64,000 bases of DNA from Culex pipiens pallens (Eukaryota > Arthropoda > Insecta > Diptera > Culicidae), in the NCBI RefSeq assembly GCF_016801865.2, contig NC_068938.1, positions 24,072,158 to 24,136,157 of the forward strand. The letters are read 5' to 3'. Each line of letters opens with the position of its first letter. Positions within the stretch are counted from its first letter, which is position 1. Below, one piece after another: positions 47,477-59,450 of the stretch. The notes under the pieces were generated by a model. It ran no database searches and was not told the DNA's origin. It saw nothing but the letters and a program-made list of their open reading frames with translations. The translations under genes were made by a program, and so were the position numbers.

Positions 47477-48399
47477 TTCGGCATTAGAGCGTCCAATTTC
47501 CCGGGGTTACAAAATTCCCGGGAATCGGGAAATTTTCAACAAATTTCCCGAAAAATCCCAGGAATTCCTGGGAAATTTGAAATATATTGAAAATTTTTTT
47601 GATCCTGGTTCTAGTTAATATTTTGCAACACAATTTTATAGAACAGAAACTAGAAACAAAATAAGTGTGAGAATCAATTGATACATTGACTGCCTGTTAA
47701 AAAATACAACTTCAAGAAAATATATAAATTTTCTAAATTCTTTAAATCCAAATTCGTACTAAATATCAAATACTTATGATTAGTATTTATTTGTTGCGAA
47801 GTAGGTATTATTTTTTAATTACAGTGTTTTCGGTGGTTTGAATCTATGAATCTAAAACCATAAAATTGCTTTGAAATGTGTCTCTATGATAAAGAATAAT
47901 ATTGATAATTGAGTTTAAATGCAAAAAACATAATATTTTTTCAAGAACAAATCCAACTGGATAAACATTGAATTTACCTTAAAAATCTGCTTTTTCACTT
48001 GAAATTATTTTTTTTGCAATCAAAACTCAAAGTTTTCAAATATTTGGAGTAAGCTTTAGAAATATGTTTTTATTTTTGAGTAATATATTAATGATTTTTT
48101 TATGATTCAGCCTAATAAATGACTTCGGTAAAACACATTTTAATAGCAAAAAAAGAAGCAAGTAAACAATATATATTCCCAGTTGTGAATGCTTCAGAAA
48201 TTGATATCATCTAAAATAAACCTTGACACGAAATTTTCAGATGAACTAATAAGTTCAATATGAACAGTAAATTGAATTGAGTTATTTCACTATTTTTTTG
48301 TAAACTAAAAAAAAATGTACCAAAGAGTTAAGAAAATATATACTTCCGCTTGAATTTCGGGAATTCCCGGGGCAGGAAATTGGACGCTCTAATTGGCAT
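47477..48399. mobile_element. hAT-like MITE, 907 bp
   Basis: TAGAGCGTCCAATTTCCCG (47485 on) and GAAATTGGACGCTCTA (to 48391) are inverted. The octamers TTCGGCAT and ATTGGCAT match at 6 of 8. Repeated TTCCCGGGAA-type words lie next to both ends. The interior is AT-rich without a transposase. Confidence 0.7.
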
Positions 48400-49091
48400 C
48401 TTTGACCAAAAAAATTGATAAAAAAAATACAAACATTGTTTTTTTCCTAATTTGCAATGAAAAAGTACTTCCGTGAAATTTTGATAAATAGCAAAATTTT
48501 CCAGATATAGCATTTGTTTGCCCATGTTTGCCCATTTTTGAAATAAATATTATCAAAAAGTTTAGAAAATTCCCACAATTTTGGTTTTATGAACTTTGTT
48601 AATACGGCCTTTTGTAGCTGGGATATGGCCATGCAACGAATATAGGAAAAAAATGATTATCTCAGTGTTGTCAAATTTGCACTTGTTTTTTGATCACCGT
48701 TTTCTTGAGTACTAATGGTCCGATTTTAAATTATAAAAAAATATAAAATTTGAGAATTTTTGCTCATTTTGATAAAATTTATTTAAAAAATTCTCTAAAG
48801 TACTTTACAAATATTCATACAATCCAAAAAATATAACTTTTATAAGATTTTTATGAAAATTAACTCTTTAAAAAAAAACATTACTTGGTCAATAATGTTA
48901 AACCTTTCTGAACTAAAACAAATAAAAACATAAAATCGCCTTTTTCGGAAATCATTTTTTTAGAGACAAAGAGTAATTTTAAAAATCAGCAAAACGAATC
49001 TTTCTCAATTATTATTACCGTTTCAGTACAAAGTGGTCCAGATGGAAAGAGACAACTTTTGGTTTGTTTGAAAATTATGGTGGTTCTCGAT
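48400..49091. other. AT-rich region with old MITE debris
   Basis: Words such as GAACTTTGTTAATACGGCC and GGATATGGCCATGCAA match the arms of the 61-63 kb inverted repeat in degraded form. Confidence 0.45.
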
Positions 49092-50671
49092 TAGGGTGGT
49101 TTTGAAAAATTGACTTTTGACATATTTTTGTGATTTTTGACTTCTAGAAAGTTGTTGGGCCTGCCAATCCAAGCAACTTTGTCTAAGACGTAAACATTTT
49201 ATCTCGCAATCCACCCTTTCTACGGCCAAATTATGAGAAAGCACTGAGCAAACCTTCAAAAACTCGTTTTTTTTTTCACCGTAGCAATACAGGGTTAAGT
49301 TTTAGAGAATAGTGATTTTCGGGGCATTTTAGACACACTAATTTTTATTTGAAAAGTTATGGGGGACTTAAGGTTAAAAATTTCACTCAATTAAAAGTAA
49401 AAAGTTTCAAATTTAAAACTTAAATACCTCCAAAAGCGCAGGCCAAATTTTAAGCCTTTGCACAGTGGGAAAAAAGGGCCCAAAAAATTACCGCAACATG
49501 ATTTCGCGCAAACCATCGATTTCTATACACCAAAAGCTTCGTTTTTGCACCAGGAACAATAATCCGATGAAAAATCGCACTGCACGGACCGGTGGCCGGA
49601 GTAGAGGACACCGGAAGATCCGGATTTTTGGAAAAAGTGCCGGATTTATCAAAATGTGAACTGATAAGCTTTCTTCTACCATAAATAGTGATGCAAAACA
49701 ATCCTAGAATAATATTAAATACCATAGGACCCATTGGAACCGGTTCCACCGATCTCCGCTGGCCACATCCGGAACCGCATTAGGAAACAGTGTTAACCAG
49801 TCATGCGACGTATCAAACTTCTTGATTTTGGATGGGGATATGAGTTATACACTCCTCTTTTAAAAACATGAAGTTTGATATGTCGCAAGAGTGGTTTCAG
49901 GAATTTGTCAAATATGATCTTCGGATGTGGCCACAGGAGAACCTGGGAACCGGTCACTGGAGGCAAAAATACATTTTAAGGATACTCTCCATCCAAAATC
50001 AAGAAGTTTGATACGTCGCATGACTGGTTAACACTGTTTCCTAATGCGGTTCCGGATGTGGCCACCGGAGATCGGTGGAACCGGTTCCGATGGGTCCTAT
50101 GGTATTTAATATTATTCTAGGATTGTTTTGCATCACTATTTATGGTAGAAGAAAGCTTATCAGTTCACAATTTGATAAATCTGACACTTTTTCCAAAAAT
50201 CCGGATATTCCGGTGTCCTCTACTCCGGCCACCGGTCCGTGCAGTGCGATTTTTCATCGGATTATTGTTCCTGGTGCAAAAACGAAGCTTTTGGTGTATA
50301 GCAATCGATGGTTTGCGCGAAATCATGTTGCGGTAATTTTTTGGGCCCTTTTTTCCCACTGTGCTTTGGTTGCATTCAAAAGGGAGATCAAGCAATGCAA
50401 ACACTACACGATCTCAGGGTTATTTTTATTTAAACTTCAGATATCTTCATTTGAAACTGTCAAATTTACAAGGGAAAAGTGTGTGGGACCACCCTAACAA
50501 AATTAAAAAATTGTCCAACGATATATTTTTTCTTGTAATTTTGCCCGTTGAATCTGAATCTGCGCTCAAAATTGAGCCAAGGTATCAAAATATCGTTTTT
50601 GTTCATATGTTGAGTTTCTATGTAAATTTATCAAACATTTTCCTGAAAAGTAGATTTTCAAAATCACCCTA
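49092..50671. mobile_element. TA-flanked GGGTGRTTTTGAAAA element, interrupted
   Basis: GGGTGGTTTTGAAAA (49094 on) and TTTTCAAAATCACCC (to 50669) are inverted with one mismatch, and TA flanks both. A 905-bp fold-back occupies its middle. Confidence 0.6.
49460..50364. mobile_element. 905-bp fold-back, arms about 380 bp
   Basis: GCACAGTGGGAAAAAAGGGC (49460 on) and its reverse complement (to 50364) begin two nearly identical arms (49460 to about 49845 and about 49985-50364). Between them, 49869-49960 holds a third diverged partial copy (GAAGTTTGATATGTCGCA, CGGATGTGGCCAC). Both arms encode the same 99-codon frame, in mirror orientation, simply because the arms are copies. Confidence 0.85.
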
Positions 50672-50764
50672 ATTGTGACCAAAAGTTGCTCCTTTCTAGT
50701 TGCAACCTCTTCTAAAGACACCAAAGATCCTCATTTTTGCGACCTGACCCAAAGAGCAGTGCGC

Positions 50765-50980
50765 CCAAGTAACATTTTTTTCCAGGAGTTCTACAAGAGC
50801 TCTTCAAGATAGCTACAGCATAGCAGTTTGAACCGCGGTAGGATAAAACTCTCTTCAAGTACTCTTCCAAACTCCTGAAGATGTTTTGAACAGAATTTTA
50901 TCCTACCGCGGTCCAAACTGCTATGCTGTAGCTATCTTGAAGAGCTCTTGTAGAACTCCTGGAAAAAAAATGTTACTTGG
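50765..50980. mobile_element. 216-bp palindromic MITE
   Basis: Arms of about 80 bp beginning CCAAGTAACATTTTTTTCCA, with AGGAGTTCTACAAGAGCTCT and TAGCTACAGCATAGCAG, are nearly perfect reverse complements around a short centre. The target duplication is not evident. Confidence 0.8.
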
Positions 50981-50989
50981 ACGGGTAAC

Positions 50990-52230
50990 TAGTGGTAAAA
51001 AAAGATAACCCTCGTAAATTCTTAGTAAATATAACATTTAAAATGGTATCAGAGAATTTGAAAAGTGGAAATGCATTTAAATAGATTTCCAAAACATTTT
51101 CAAAGCTGTTTCATTTCACCCCAAACCAATGACCACTGACAGTTACTAAATTGTAAAATATTTGTGAAAGTCGCGTAGTTGCGTTGCTTGCGTTTAGTTT
51201 TTGCCAAAGGCATTGGTCAGATATAACAATTTCAAGATATATTGTTTTAAGCATTCACATATCATTTTTGCATGACCAATGCCCAACATGTTGCTTAAAA
51301 TTCCTTGACGAAATTAAATCGCAATTTTAAATTCCTCTCCTCCAATGTTTTGAAGAAAATGTCCTTGAATTGATTTCAATACCTAAAATAATTTAGAATT
51401 AAAGCTCTAAGTGATAAACAAATCATCACCCAAAAGGAATCATATTTTCAAGAAATAAAAGAATAACGATTGAAAACAACAACCATCTTCCGTGAAAACC
51501 AATATTCAATATACTCAAATGCAAATATCCACCTTCAAAGAAACTGTCTATTCGTTCAAACCTACCTGGAAGTCCTTCATTCCACAGTTTGTTTTCCTCG
51601 AAAAAGTTCTCTTCCACCGCAGGAAAAAAATAAAACACTCACAAGCTCTCTGCAAACACTTCCCACCTGAACGTTAAAAATAACACCATCTAATCTGCCC
51701 ACAAACACATCTCACTCCGAGCCTGTGAACCACATTTCCCACGAACGCGTGCGTCCAATCTTCAAATTTTCCCGTCACTCCGGTTTCGGTTCAGCGCTGA
51801 TAAGCGTGCTCTTTTCCGTCTCGTTATTTCAAAACACACTCCCCGACTCTCCTCCGGCAGGCCCAATTATCCACCAACTTTTGCGGATGAGTTTTCTCCA
51901 CCCGAGATCCGTCCGAGACCACGTCCGCCAACAGACTAACGAAACTAATTTCCCGCAGCTGAAATTTAATCTTCCCTTCCAAAGCGGGGGGAGACGTTTT
52001 CCATGGCAACTCTCTCTGAGTTTTCCGACTCTCACGCGACGGAAAGCCGAAAAAGCACGTGGTTTTCCCGAGTTTTGCTCTCTCCCTCTCTGGGTTTTCT
52101 AATGTTTTGATGTAAATGTTTGAGCAGTTTTGGGAAAACAGATGTTCCTTTGGCCGCCAAAACAAATCGTGACGGCTGGTTTTTGCCGGTTTTTGGGCTC
52201 TGTTTACATTGGGGAGAAGTGAAAATGCCG
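50990..52230. other. AT-rich spacer, then single-copy island
   Basis: 50990-51640 is AT-rich. 51640-52230 is GC-richer with frames on both strands up to 125 codons and no recognised domain. Confidence 0.35.
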
Positions 52231-52319
52231 GTGAAAATTTTCTCTGAGAGAGTTGGTAAATTTTAGAGAATTTGGAGAGATGGAAATTTCATTCAAGAAA
52301 AAAACAGCTTTGTTGGATG

Positions 52320-52466
52320 GAGTAAGAAGTAAGAAGTAAGAAGTAAGAAGTAAGAAGTAAGAAGTAAGAAGTAAGAAGTAAGAAGTAATAAGTAAGAAGT
52401 AAGAAGTAAGAAGTAAGAAGTAAGAAGTAAGAAGTAAGAAGTAAGAAGTAAGAAGTAAGAAGTAAT
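52320..52466. repeat. (GTAAGAA)n heptamer array, about 21 copies
   Basis: A 7-bp tandem array with two variant units (TAATAAG-type near 52386 and at the right end). Confidence 0.95.
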
Positions 52467-52469
52467 AAC

Positions 52470-52574
52470 ATTCAAGATTCAAGATTCAAGATTCAAGATT
52501 CAAGATTCAAGATTCAAGATTCAAGATTCAAGATTCAAGATTCAAGATTCAAGATTCAAGATTCAAGATTCAAG
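52470..52574. repeat. (ATTCAAG)n heptamer array, about 15 copies
   Basis: A second perfect 7-bp array directly follows the first, on the same strand sense. Confidence 0.95.
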
Positions 52575-53530
52575 TCTAAAAAAGAGCAATTCCTAGAAGA
52601 AAAAAAATGAGCAGCACTTCAAAAGCATTAAAAAAACTCTGTGAATTCTGTCCCAAGGGCAAACACATCCCTCGCAAAGAGAACTTCCCCACTCGACAAA
52701 AATAGATAAACAAGCACCACGGGAAAATGACGATATGTGTCATTCGAGTCACTTCCAGCCCATCATCTTGCTGCACAGGATATGGAAGCAGTGTGAAATG
52801 TTGTCACATAGAATAGACGGAGACTAAAAAAAATCGAGTTTTCCATAGAGAATTGCGTTATTTTTTTAGAATTTTAATGTTTCTAACAATATTGAATATA
52901 TTTTTCCAAAATGTATACCAAATTAATAATGTCAATATTTTTAAAACACAAAATTTCTCAATTTTGTAATCAATAATTGAGAACCCTCAAAACCATCCAC
53001 TTCTATAAATAACACTTGAATTTCCTCAAGCAGCATGAATGGGAGGAAAATCCGTGGTGGGGTGGCTGCCATAAGGGAAGAATTGCCACGAAGCGCAAAA
53101 GGATGAAAATTTCCTCAATTCAATTTCCTGGATGCTGCTTCAAACACTTCTCCTCTCGTCATCTTTGTCGCCGACGGTCCGGGTTTAGCTTCAAAGTGGG
53201 AAAAGTGTGCCGCGCGCGTTCTCTTTCTCTCGCTGTGACTCATAAGTGGGTGCTCCAGTTCGTTTTAAGTTTGGAGAGGAGGAAAAACATAGCTGTCAAG
53301 TGCATAAGGATGGAAAAGTGGAGTTGACATCCTGCTAGAGTTTTGGGTTTTATTTTGTTACTTTTTTTGGTCACGTGGAGACAATATTGTAGGAAACAAA
53401 TTTATTGAAAACATCAAAGAAAATTTTGAAATTTTATTAAAAATGAATTGCATTGTACATTAAAAATTGTAATAAAATTGAATGAATATTTTATAGCTGC
53501 AAATAATTTTCTGTTTTCGTGCTGATTAAC
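52575..53530. other. Single-copy island then AT-rich spacer
   Basis: 52600-53330 is GC-richer, with a GCGCGCG patch near 53212. A frame at 53016-53327 (+) is unrecognised. Confidence 0.35.
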
Positions 53531-53534
53531 GTTT

Positions 53535-53696
53535 TCATCGTTTTTATCGTTTTTATCGTTTTAATCGTTTTTATCGTTTTTATCGTTTTCATCGTTTTTA
53601 TCGTTTTTATCGTTTTTATCGTATTTATCGTTTTAATCGTTTTAATCGTTTTTATCGTTTTTATCGTTTTTATCGTTTTTATCGTTTAATCGCTTT
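53535..53696. repeat. (TTTTTATCG)n nonamer array, degenerate
   Basis: About 17-18 units, mostly 9 bp, with TTTTAATCG, TTTTCATCG and TATTTATCG variants. Confidence 0.9.
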
Positions 53697-53732
53697 TTCT
53701 TTTTTAACGTTGGTATCGTTTATCGTTTTCAT

Positions 53733-55262
53733 TTTTGTCATTTTTGTCATTTTTGTCATTTTTGTCATTTTTGTCATTTTTGTCATTTTTGTCATTTTTG
53801 TCATTTTTGTCATTTTTGTCATTTTTGTCATTTTTGTCATTTTTGTCATTTTTGTCATTTTTGTCATTTTTGTCATTTTTGTCATTTTTGTCATTTTTGT
53901 CATTTTTGTCATTTTTGTCATTTTTGTCATTTTTGTCATTTTTGTCATTTTTGTCATTTTTGTCATTTTTGTCATTTTTGTCATTTTTGTCATTTTTGTC
54001 ATTTTTGTCATTTTTGTCATTTTTGTCATTTTTGTCATTTTTGTCATTTTTGTCATTTTTGTCATTTTTGTCATTTTTGTCATTTTTGTCATTTTTGTCA
54101 TTTTTGTCATTTTTGTCATTTTTGTCATTTTTGTCATTTTTGTCATTTTTGTCATTTTTGTCATTTTTGTCATTTTTGTCATTTTTGTCATTTTTGTCAT
54201 TTTTGTCATTTTTGTCATTTTTGTCATTTTTGTCATTTTTGTCATTTTTGTCATTTTTGTCATTTTTGTCATTTTTGTCATTTTTGTCATTTTTGTCATT
54301 TTTGTCATTTTTGTCATTTTTGTCATTTTTGTCATTTTTGTCATTTTTGTCATTTTTGTCATTTTTGTCATTTTTGTCATTTTTGTCATTTTTGTCATTT
54401 TTGTCATTTTTGTCATTTTTGTCATTTTTGTCATTTTTGTCATTTTTGTCATTTTTGTCATTTTTGTCATTTTTGTCATTTTTGTCATTTTTGTCATTTT
54501 TGTCATTTTTGTCATTTTTGTCATTTTTGTCATTTTTGTCATTTTTGTCATTTTTGTCATTTTTGTCATTTTTGTCATTTTTGTCATTTTTGTCATTTTT
54601 GTCATTTTTGTCATTTTTGTCATTTTTGTCATTTTTGTCATTTTTGTCATTTTTGTCATTTTTGTCATTTTTGTCATTTTTGTCATTTTTGTCATTTTTG
54701 TCATTTTTGTCATTTTTGTCATTTTTGTCATTTTTGTCATTTTTGTCATTTTTGTCATTTTTGTCATTTTTGTCATTTTTGTCATTTTTGTCATTTTTGT
54801 CATTTTTGTCATTTTTGTCATTTTTGTCATTTTTGTCATTTTTGTCATTTTTGTCATTTTTGTCATTTTTGTCATTTTTGTCATTTTTGTCATTTTTGTC
54901 ATTTTTGTCATTTTTGTCATTTTTGTCATTTTTGTCATTTTTGTCATTTTTGTCATTTTTGTCATTTTTGTCATTTTTGTCATTTTTGTCATTTTTGTCA
55001 TTTTTGTCATTTTTGTCATTTTTGTCATTTTTGTCATTTTTGTCATTTTTGTCATTTTTGTCATTTTTGTCATTTTTGTCATTTTTGTCATTTTTGTCAT
55101 TTTTGTCATTTTTGTCATTTTTGTCATTTTTGTCATTTTTGTCATTTTTGTCATTTTTGTCATTTTTGTCATTTTTGTCATTTTTGTCATTTTTGTCATT
55201 TTTGTCATTTTTGTCATTTTTGTCATTTTTGTCATTTTTGTCATTTTTGTCATTTTTGTCAT
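53733..55262. repeat. (TTTTTGTCA)n nonamer satellite, 170 copies
   Basis: 1530 bp of 9-bp units with no variant noticed. Frames of more than 500 codons encoding (FVI)n, (LSF)n or (MTK)n result from period 9 and lack of stops. The neighbouring nonamer array shares the TTTTT-TC skeleton. Confidence 0.97.
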
Positions 55263-55319
55263 ATTCTTTTTTGTCTTTTGTTTGTTTCTCCTACTCCTTA
55301 TTTTAAAAATGTAAAGTAA

Positions 55320-56031
55320 TCGTTAGCTGGAACGTAAATTAGTCATTATTTGAACAAATTGAACCAAACAAGCTGACCTTTTCACAACGTCCACCGCTGA
55401 CCAGTTCGAATCCATTCAGTTTGTTTTTAATTAAAATGTCCTCCATGCATATCTCCCGATGTCCCTCAATCAATGAAACTAGAAGCTGCACGCGTGAGTG
55501 TGTGAGCGGTTATTGTAAAGCCACCGATAACATGGACCTACCACGTGAACTAACAAATCTATTCAATTTGTAATTCCCCCACCAGAGTGGAAAATTCAGT
55601 CACACATACAAAACACACACACATAATTGAACGAGCGAATGTTCACTTTTTGTCCACACGGAGAATCGACAAGCCCCATTGCCTCGGCAACCGCACGAAT
55701 TATCAATTGATGGAAATCCTTTTCTGTAAACCTTTTTATTTTTTGTGCTTGTTTCAATCGAGAGTACCTAGGCTACAATTTGAAACAAGGACGCGGTCCT
55801 TGTACCTGTTCAAACACAATTAATTACAATCAATTTAACGAGCAAATTTTGTCCTGTTACAAAAAGAGGAAGGGAGATGCGGCGCTTGGGTGTGACGAGG
55901 TAGGGGAGGCATTTTGTGCTTAATTAATTGATCCGAAGGACCTGTTAGCTTTGATCGGTTCTGGATGGGAGACTTTTTCTAGTAGGGGAAAGGTATGTGA
56001 TTTCAAAATAGTTTTGTTCATTAGTGCTTTA
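55320..56031. other. Single-copy-looking island
   Basis: Mixed composition with CACACA runs near 55612 and a pair of TTGTAATT/AATTAATTA words. No gene found. Confidence 0.4.
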
Positions 56032-56732
56032 AGGCGTCATCCATAAAGTATGTCACGCAACCGGCCAAAATTAACCAACCCCCCCCTCTCCCCCCTATGT
56101 CACACTTTGTCACGCAAGGTTGAACCCCCCCTTCAAAAAATACGTCACATTTTGCAAGACCCCCCCTCCCTTGTTTTCGATGGGATTTTTTATAGTTTTT
56201 ATATCTTTTTGTGTATTTTTGTCAATTTCAATATGAAAAAAATAAGGTGTCAAATTATTCATTTTTTAGAATAAACATTTCGATATAATATAACAGTTTT
56301 GTATCTTTTAAACATTAGAAGACCTGGTATAACATTCAAGTATTAAAAAATCTTGAAAACTGTTTTTCACAGCTTTGTATCTAATAAGTTCAAACCATTT
56401 ATAGCAGTTTTCTTATGAACACCCTGCTTTCAAAGCATTTATTTTTATCGAGCAAGAATTTGCAAAATATTGAAGTTCCAGCTGAATAAAAAAAATGTGA
56501 CTATATAATCAATTATAATGTGATACTTCTAAATAATAGTAAGCAAACAATTTTAGAAAAGAGGATTTAATTTAATTGTGTACATTTCGAATTAATATTA
56601 TGCAATCATAAAAAAAACCTAGCGTGACGTCACAGTCTCGCAAACCCCCCTCCCCCCTTCGTCACATCTTGTCACACCTACGGTAACCCCCCCTCCCCCT
56701 CTAAGAGCGTGCGTGCTTTATGGATGACGCCT
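56032..56732. mobile_element. AGGCGTCATCC inverted-repeat element, 701 bp
   Basis: AGGCGTCATCCATAAAGTAT (56032 on) and GTGCTTTATGGATGACGCCT (to 56732) are inverted. Just inside both ends lie C-homopolymer patches and GTCAC words (TATGTCAC, TTTGTCACGC, CTTGTCACAC). I recall this terminus as a very common insect repeat. The target duplication is unclear, and there is no transposase. Confidence 0.8.
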
Positions 56733-57202
56733 AAAAATAGTCTCGTTAAAAATCATTATGTTAAAACCGAGTCAATTTAAATAGTCACTGTGTTTCTTAA
56801 AGTTCATTGGTAACGTCAAATGTACCATTAGTAAGGTTACTTTGAGTGTTTCATTTGAAAAAAAAATCACAGTTAAATTTTTATTCTACTTATTTTATTA
56901 ACTTCAAAAAAATAATATAAAATTGAGTTAAAGTAATTAAAAACTTCCAAGAATGCTTGGCTTTCATTTTTTTTTAATTTCAGCAAAATTATTGTTGTTA
57001 CCAAAACCATTTTTGTTCTGCTGAGAATGACTTTAAATCTGAGGATATTTTTGGTACTTTTATATTCCTACCTTTTTCCACTTAATTTTCTTTAGAAACT
57101 TCTAAACTAAAATATTTATGCTTTCAAAGATATTTTGAAATTTTATAGAAGAAGAATAACTATATTTTTTTTAGTGCGTCCTTGGTTTGAAATTTTCATC
57201 AA
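56733..57202. other. AT-rich spacer
   Basis: Featureless. Confidence 0.4.
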
Positions 57203-57444
57203 TACACTCAACCTCCAGTGGTTGGTCACTTTTTCGTTTGACACTTTTTAGTTTGTACCCCGTTGGTTTGACAAAGTCAAACTAAAAAGTGACGAACTGT
57301 CACTTTTTACACGGCACTCACTCACACTATCAAAACAACCCTTTGGCAGTGTGTGTGAACTCCGTGTAAAAGGGGCGTCAAACTAAAAAGTGACCCCGTT
57401 CGTTTGACAACAGTTGGTGTCAAACCATCGGGGTTTGAGTGTAT
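57203..57444. mobile_element. TA-MITE (CACTCAA ends), 238 bp
   Basis: CACTCAACCTCC (57205 on) and GGGGTTTGAGTG (to 57442) are inverted, with TA at both sides. Inside, GTCAAACTAAAAAGTGAC words occur in both orientations. Confidence 0.8.
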
Positions 57445-57644
57445 TATCAATTTGCCCATAACCAAAACGAGAGGAGATGTGAAACTTTATTCATCATTAC
57501 AGTTATGCTTCTATCAAAAATGGCAAAATATTCATAAATTTTTGAAATATAAATTCCTTGAACTTATACGTCATTTCCCGATCTGTGGTTCCAAAATTTA
57601 AAAAGTTATAAAATATAAAAAAGTTCCAATTAAATTGTAACGCA

Positions 57645-57785
57645 TAAAGGAGGTATTAGACTATGACAAACAAACAAACAAACAAACAACAAGCTAGACA
57701 AGACACGCACTTTTTTGGCGTTTGACAGTCGAGTAGGCCCGGCACCCCCGATGAGAATCGCTGTCGTAGTCTAATACCTCCTTAA
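57645..57785. mobile_element. TAA-flanked MITE, 135 bp
   Basis: AGGAGGTATTAGACTA (57648 on) and TAGTCTAATACCTCCT (to 57782) are perfect inverted repeats. TAA is duplicated on both sides. A (CAAA)n run near 57668 lies inside. Confidence 0.85.
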
Positions 57786-58130
57786 CTAAGTGTTGTACAG
57801 TGTATTCCCAATTGTTTTCAACCGATTTTACAAGCTTTTTCAATTAAAATTCCAATTTAAGTCAATTTTTTTTTGCTCCCTGAATTTTTGGAAAAATTTT
57901 GACCTAAGGCTAATACAAATTTTATTTAAAGTATTTGTCCCTTGAGGTCGAGGAGGTGGAGGATAAAACTAGAATTCAGATTTAAGCACTAAATACGTTA
58001 TACATTGAAACAGTCATGCTACTGTCAGAAATTTTGAAATTTTTGATAACTTCATAATTTTTTTCATAGAGTGTTGCGTCGATCTTCGATTTGTAGTTCC
58101 GATTTTTGATTTTCAAACAATTAATAATAC
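57786..58130. other. AT-rich spacer with a MITE end
   Basis: TAAGGCTAATACAAATTTTA near 57905 is a lone left end of the family at 42599. Confidence 0.4.
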
Positions 58131-58538
58131 ACTTGTGTTGCAGCCAACCATTGGCCACTCCACCTTAACTCCTCTAGTTCAGTGTAAACAAGTGCCCCTC
58201 GCCAAAGCAGTGTGGTGAATTACCAAATGTCACCACACTGATACACAAACACAACGTAGGGTAGATTTGACATTTGTTTATTTACGATCTGTGATTGAAG
58301 AAGATTAGTGCTTAGATTTAAGAACAAATGTTACGTTTTAAGTTTAGTGAAATAAATCGTTCTCTTTCTACTTAAGCCTCCGAGCAGGCAAGTCGCCTCT
58401 CGGAGCACTCGAATCCGGTGTTTCATTTATACCGCCCGAACTCTGGTCCGCTGGTCGTCCGCTTCGTCTGCTGCTGGAAGGAATCGGTGAGTTGGTGGTT
58501 CTGGCCCCCGCGGAGTCGGCCCCTGGCCGAACAACTTG
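58131..58538 (+). mobile_element. Solo LTR, probably Bel/Pao, 5-bp TSD
   Basis: A 398-bp unit beginning TGTTGCAGCC (58136) and ending GGCCGAACA (58533) is flanked by ACTTG on both sides (58131-58135 and 58534-58538). TG...CA ends with a 5-bp duplication indicate LTR integration. AATAAA at 58351-58356 and a CT-rich stretch after it fit an LTR poly-A region. Internal genes and a second LTR are absent, so it is a recombination product. The Bel/Pao assignment is inferred from the TGT..ACA form only. Orientation follows AATAAA. Confidence 0.8.
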
Positions 58539-59450
58539 TTAACTGTTTTCCATCAAGCCCTCATTGAATCAAACATATTTTCATTGAATTGTCAAATATA
58601 TTTTGAGTAGTATTAAATTTTTATAAAAAAAATCATAGAATTGTTAACTATTTGTATAAATTTTGATTGAGATTAAATATCGAATAAAATAAAAAAAAAA
58701 TATTACCATTCAGTTAACTCCAATGAAATAAAAAAATGGAAATCTGAATTCATCATGAAAAAAACAATCTCTAAAAAAATCGTTGATTTCTTTCCATGTT
58801 GTGTTTAATAAATTCCAACTCTAATGAAAATACACTCATCCCAATTTTTTTTAAATAAATGCTGTCCAAACTACTTTAATATTGTACTTTATAACTAAGC
58901 TCAACTGAATTGATTAAAAATAACGATTGCTTGATGCTTCAAGAAAGAATCAAAGGAGTACTGCAAACGTTATTTAAATTTTTTTTAAATAATTTTCAAA
59001 TAATTTATCATTATAACATTCGATAATTCCAAAATCTTAACTTCACATGTTTAACAGCTTTGTTGTATTGTTATGTATCGTGTATTTTTTTTAATTTTTT
59101 GTCTTCTTTATTAAAAAATATTTAAAAATATGTTACTGCATATTAAATCATTTTTTTTTTATTTTGTGCATGCTCAAAGATTTTGAGTCAATCTTCATTT
59201 GTCTTGAATTTTGTAAATTTGATTTTGTTTTTTTTTTATTTATCAGATAAATCACTAAGAAGAAAAAAACAGTTGAAAACCTTTACTTGCTGTTTAAAAA
59301 TAGTTTGGCAAATTTACATAAATCAAACAGTTCAACTTTCTGAAAATAAATAAATAAACCAATGTTATTTTGAAGTTTAAATTTTGAATGATTCGGAATT
59401 TAAATTTGACAAGATTCAGCAGTAGGTATCGGTTTAAAAAAAGGTTTTTT
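58539..59450. other. AT-rich spacer
   Basis: Very A/T-rich with no feature. Confidence 0.4.

Noticed and set aside
50075..50497. 140-codon frame repeated in mirror image at 49450-49749
   Set aside because: It is shared only because the two arms of the fold-back are copies. There is no domain.
53733..55262. CRISPR-like direct repeat array
   Set aside because: Units are 9 bp and contiguous, with no spacers, in a eukaryotic genome.
53679..55314. Frames of more than 500 codons on both strands over the nonamer array
   Set aside because: (FVI)n, (LSF)n and (MTK)n arise from period 9. There is no non-repeat domain.
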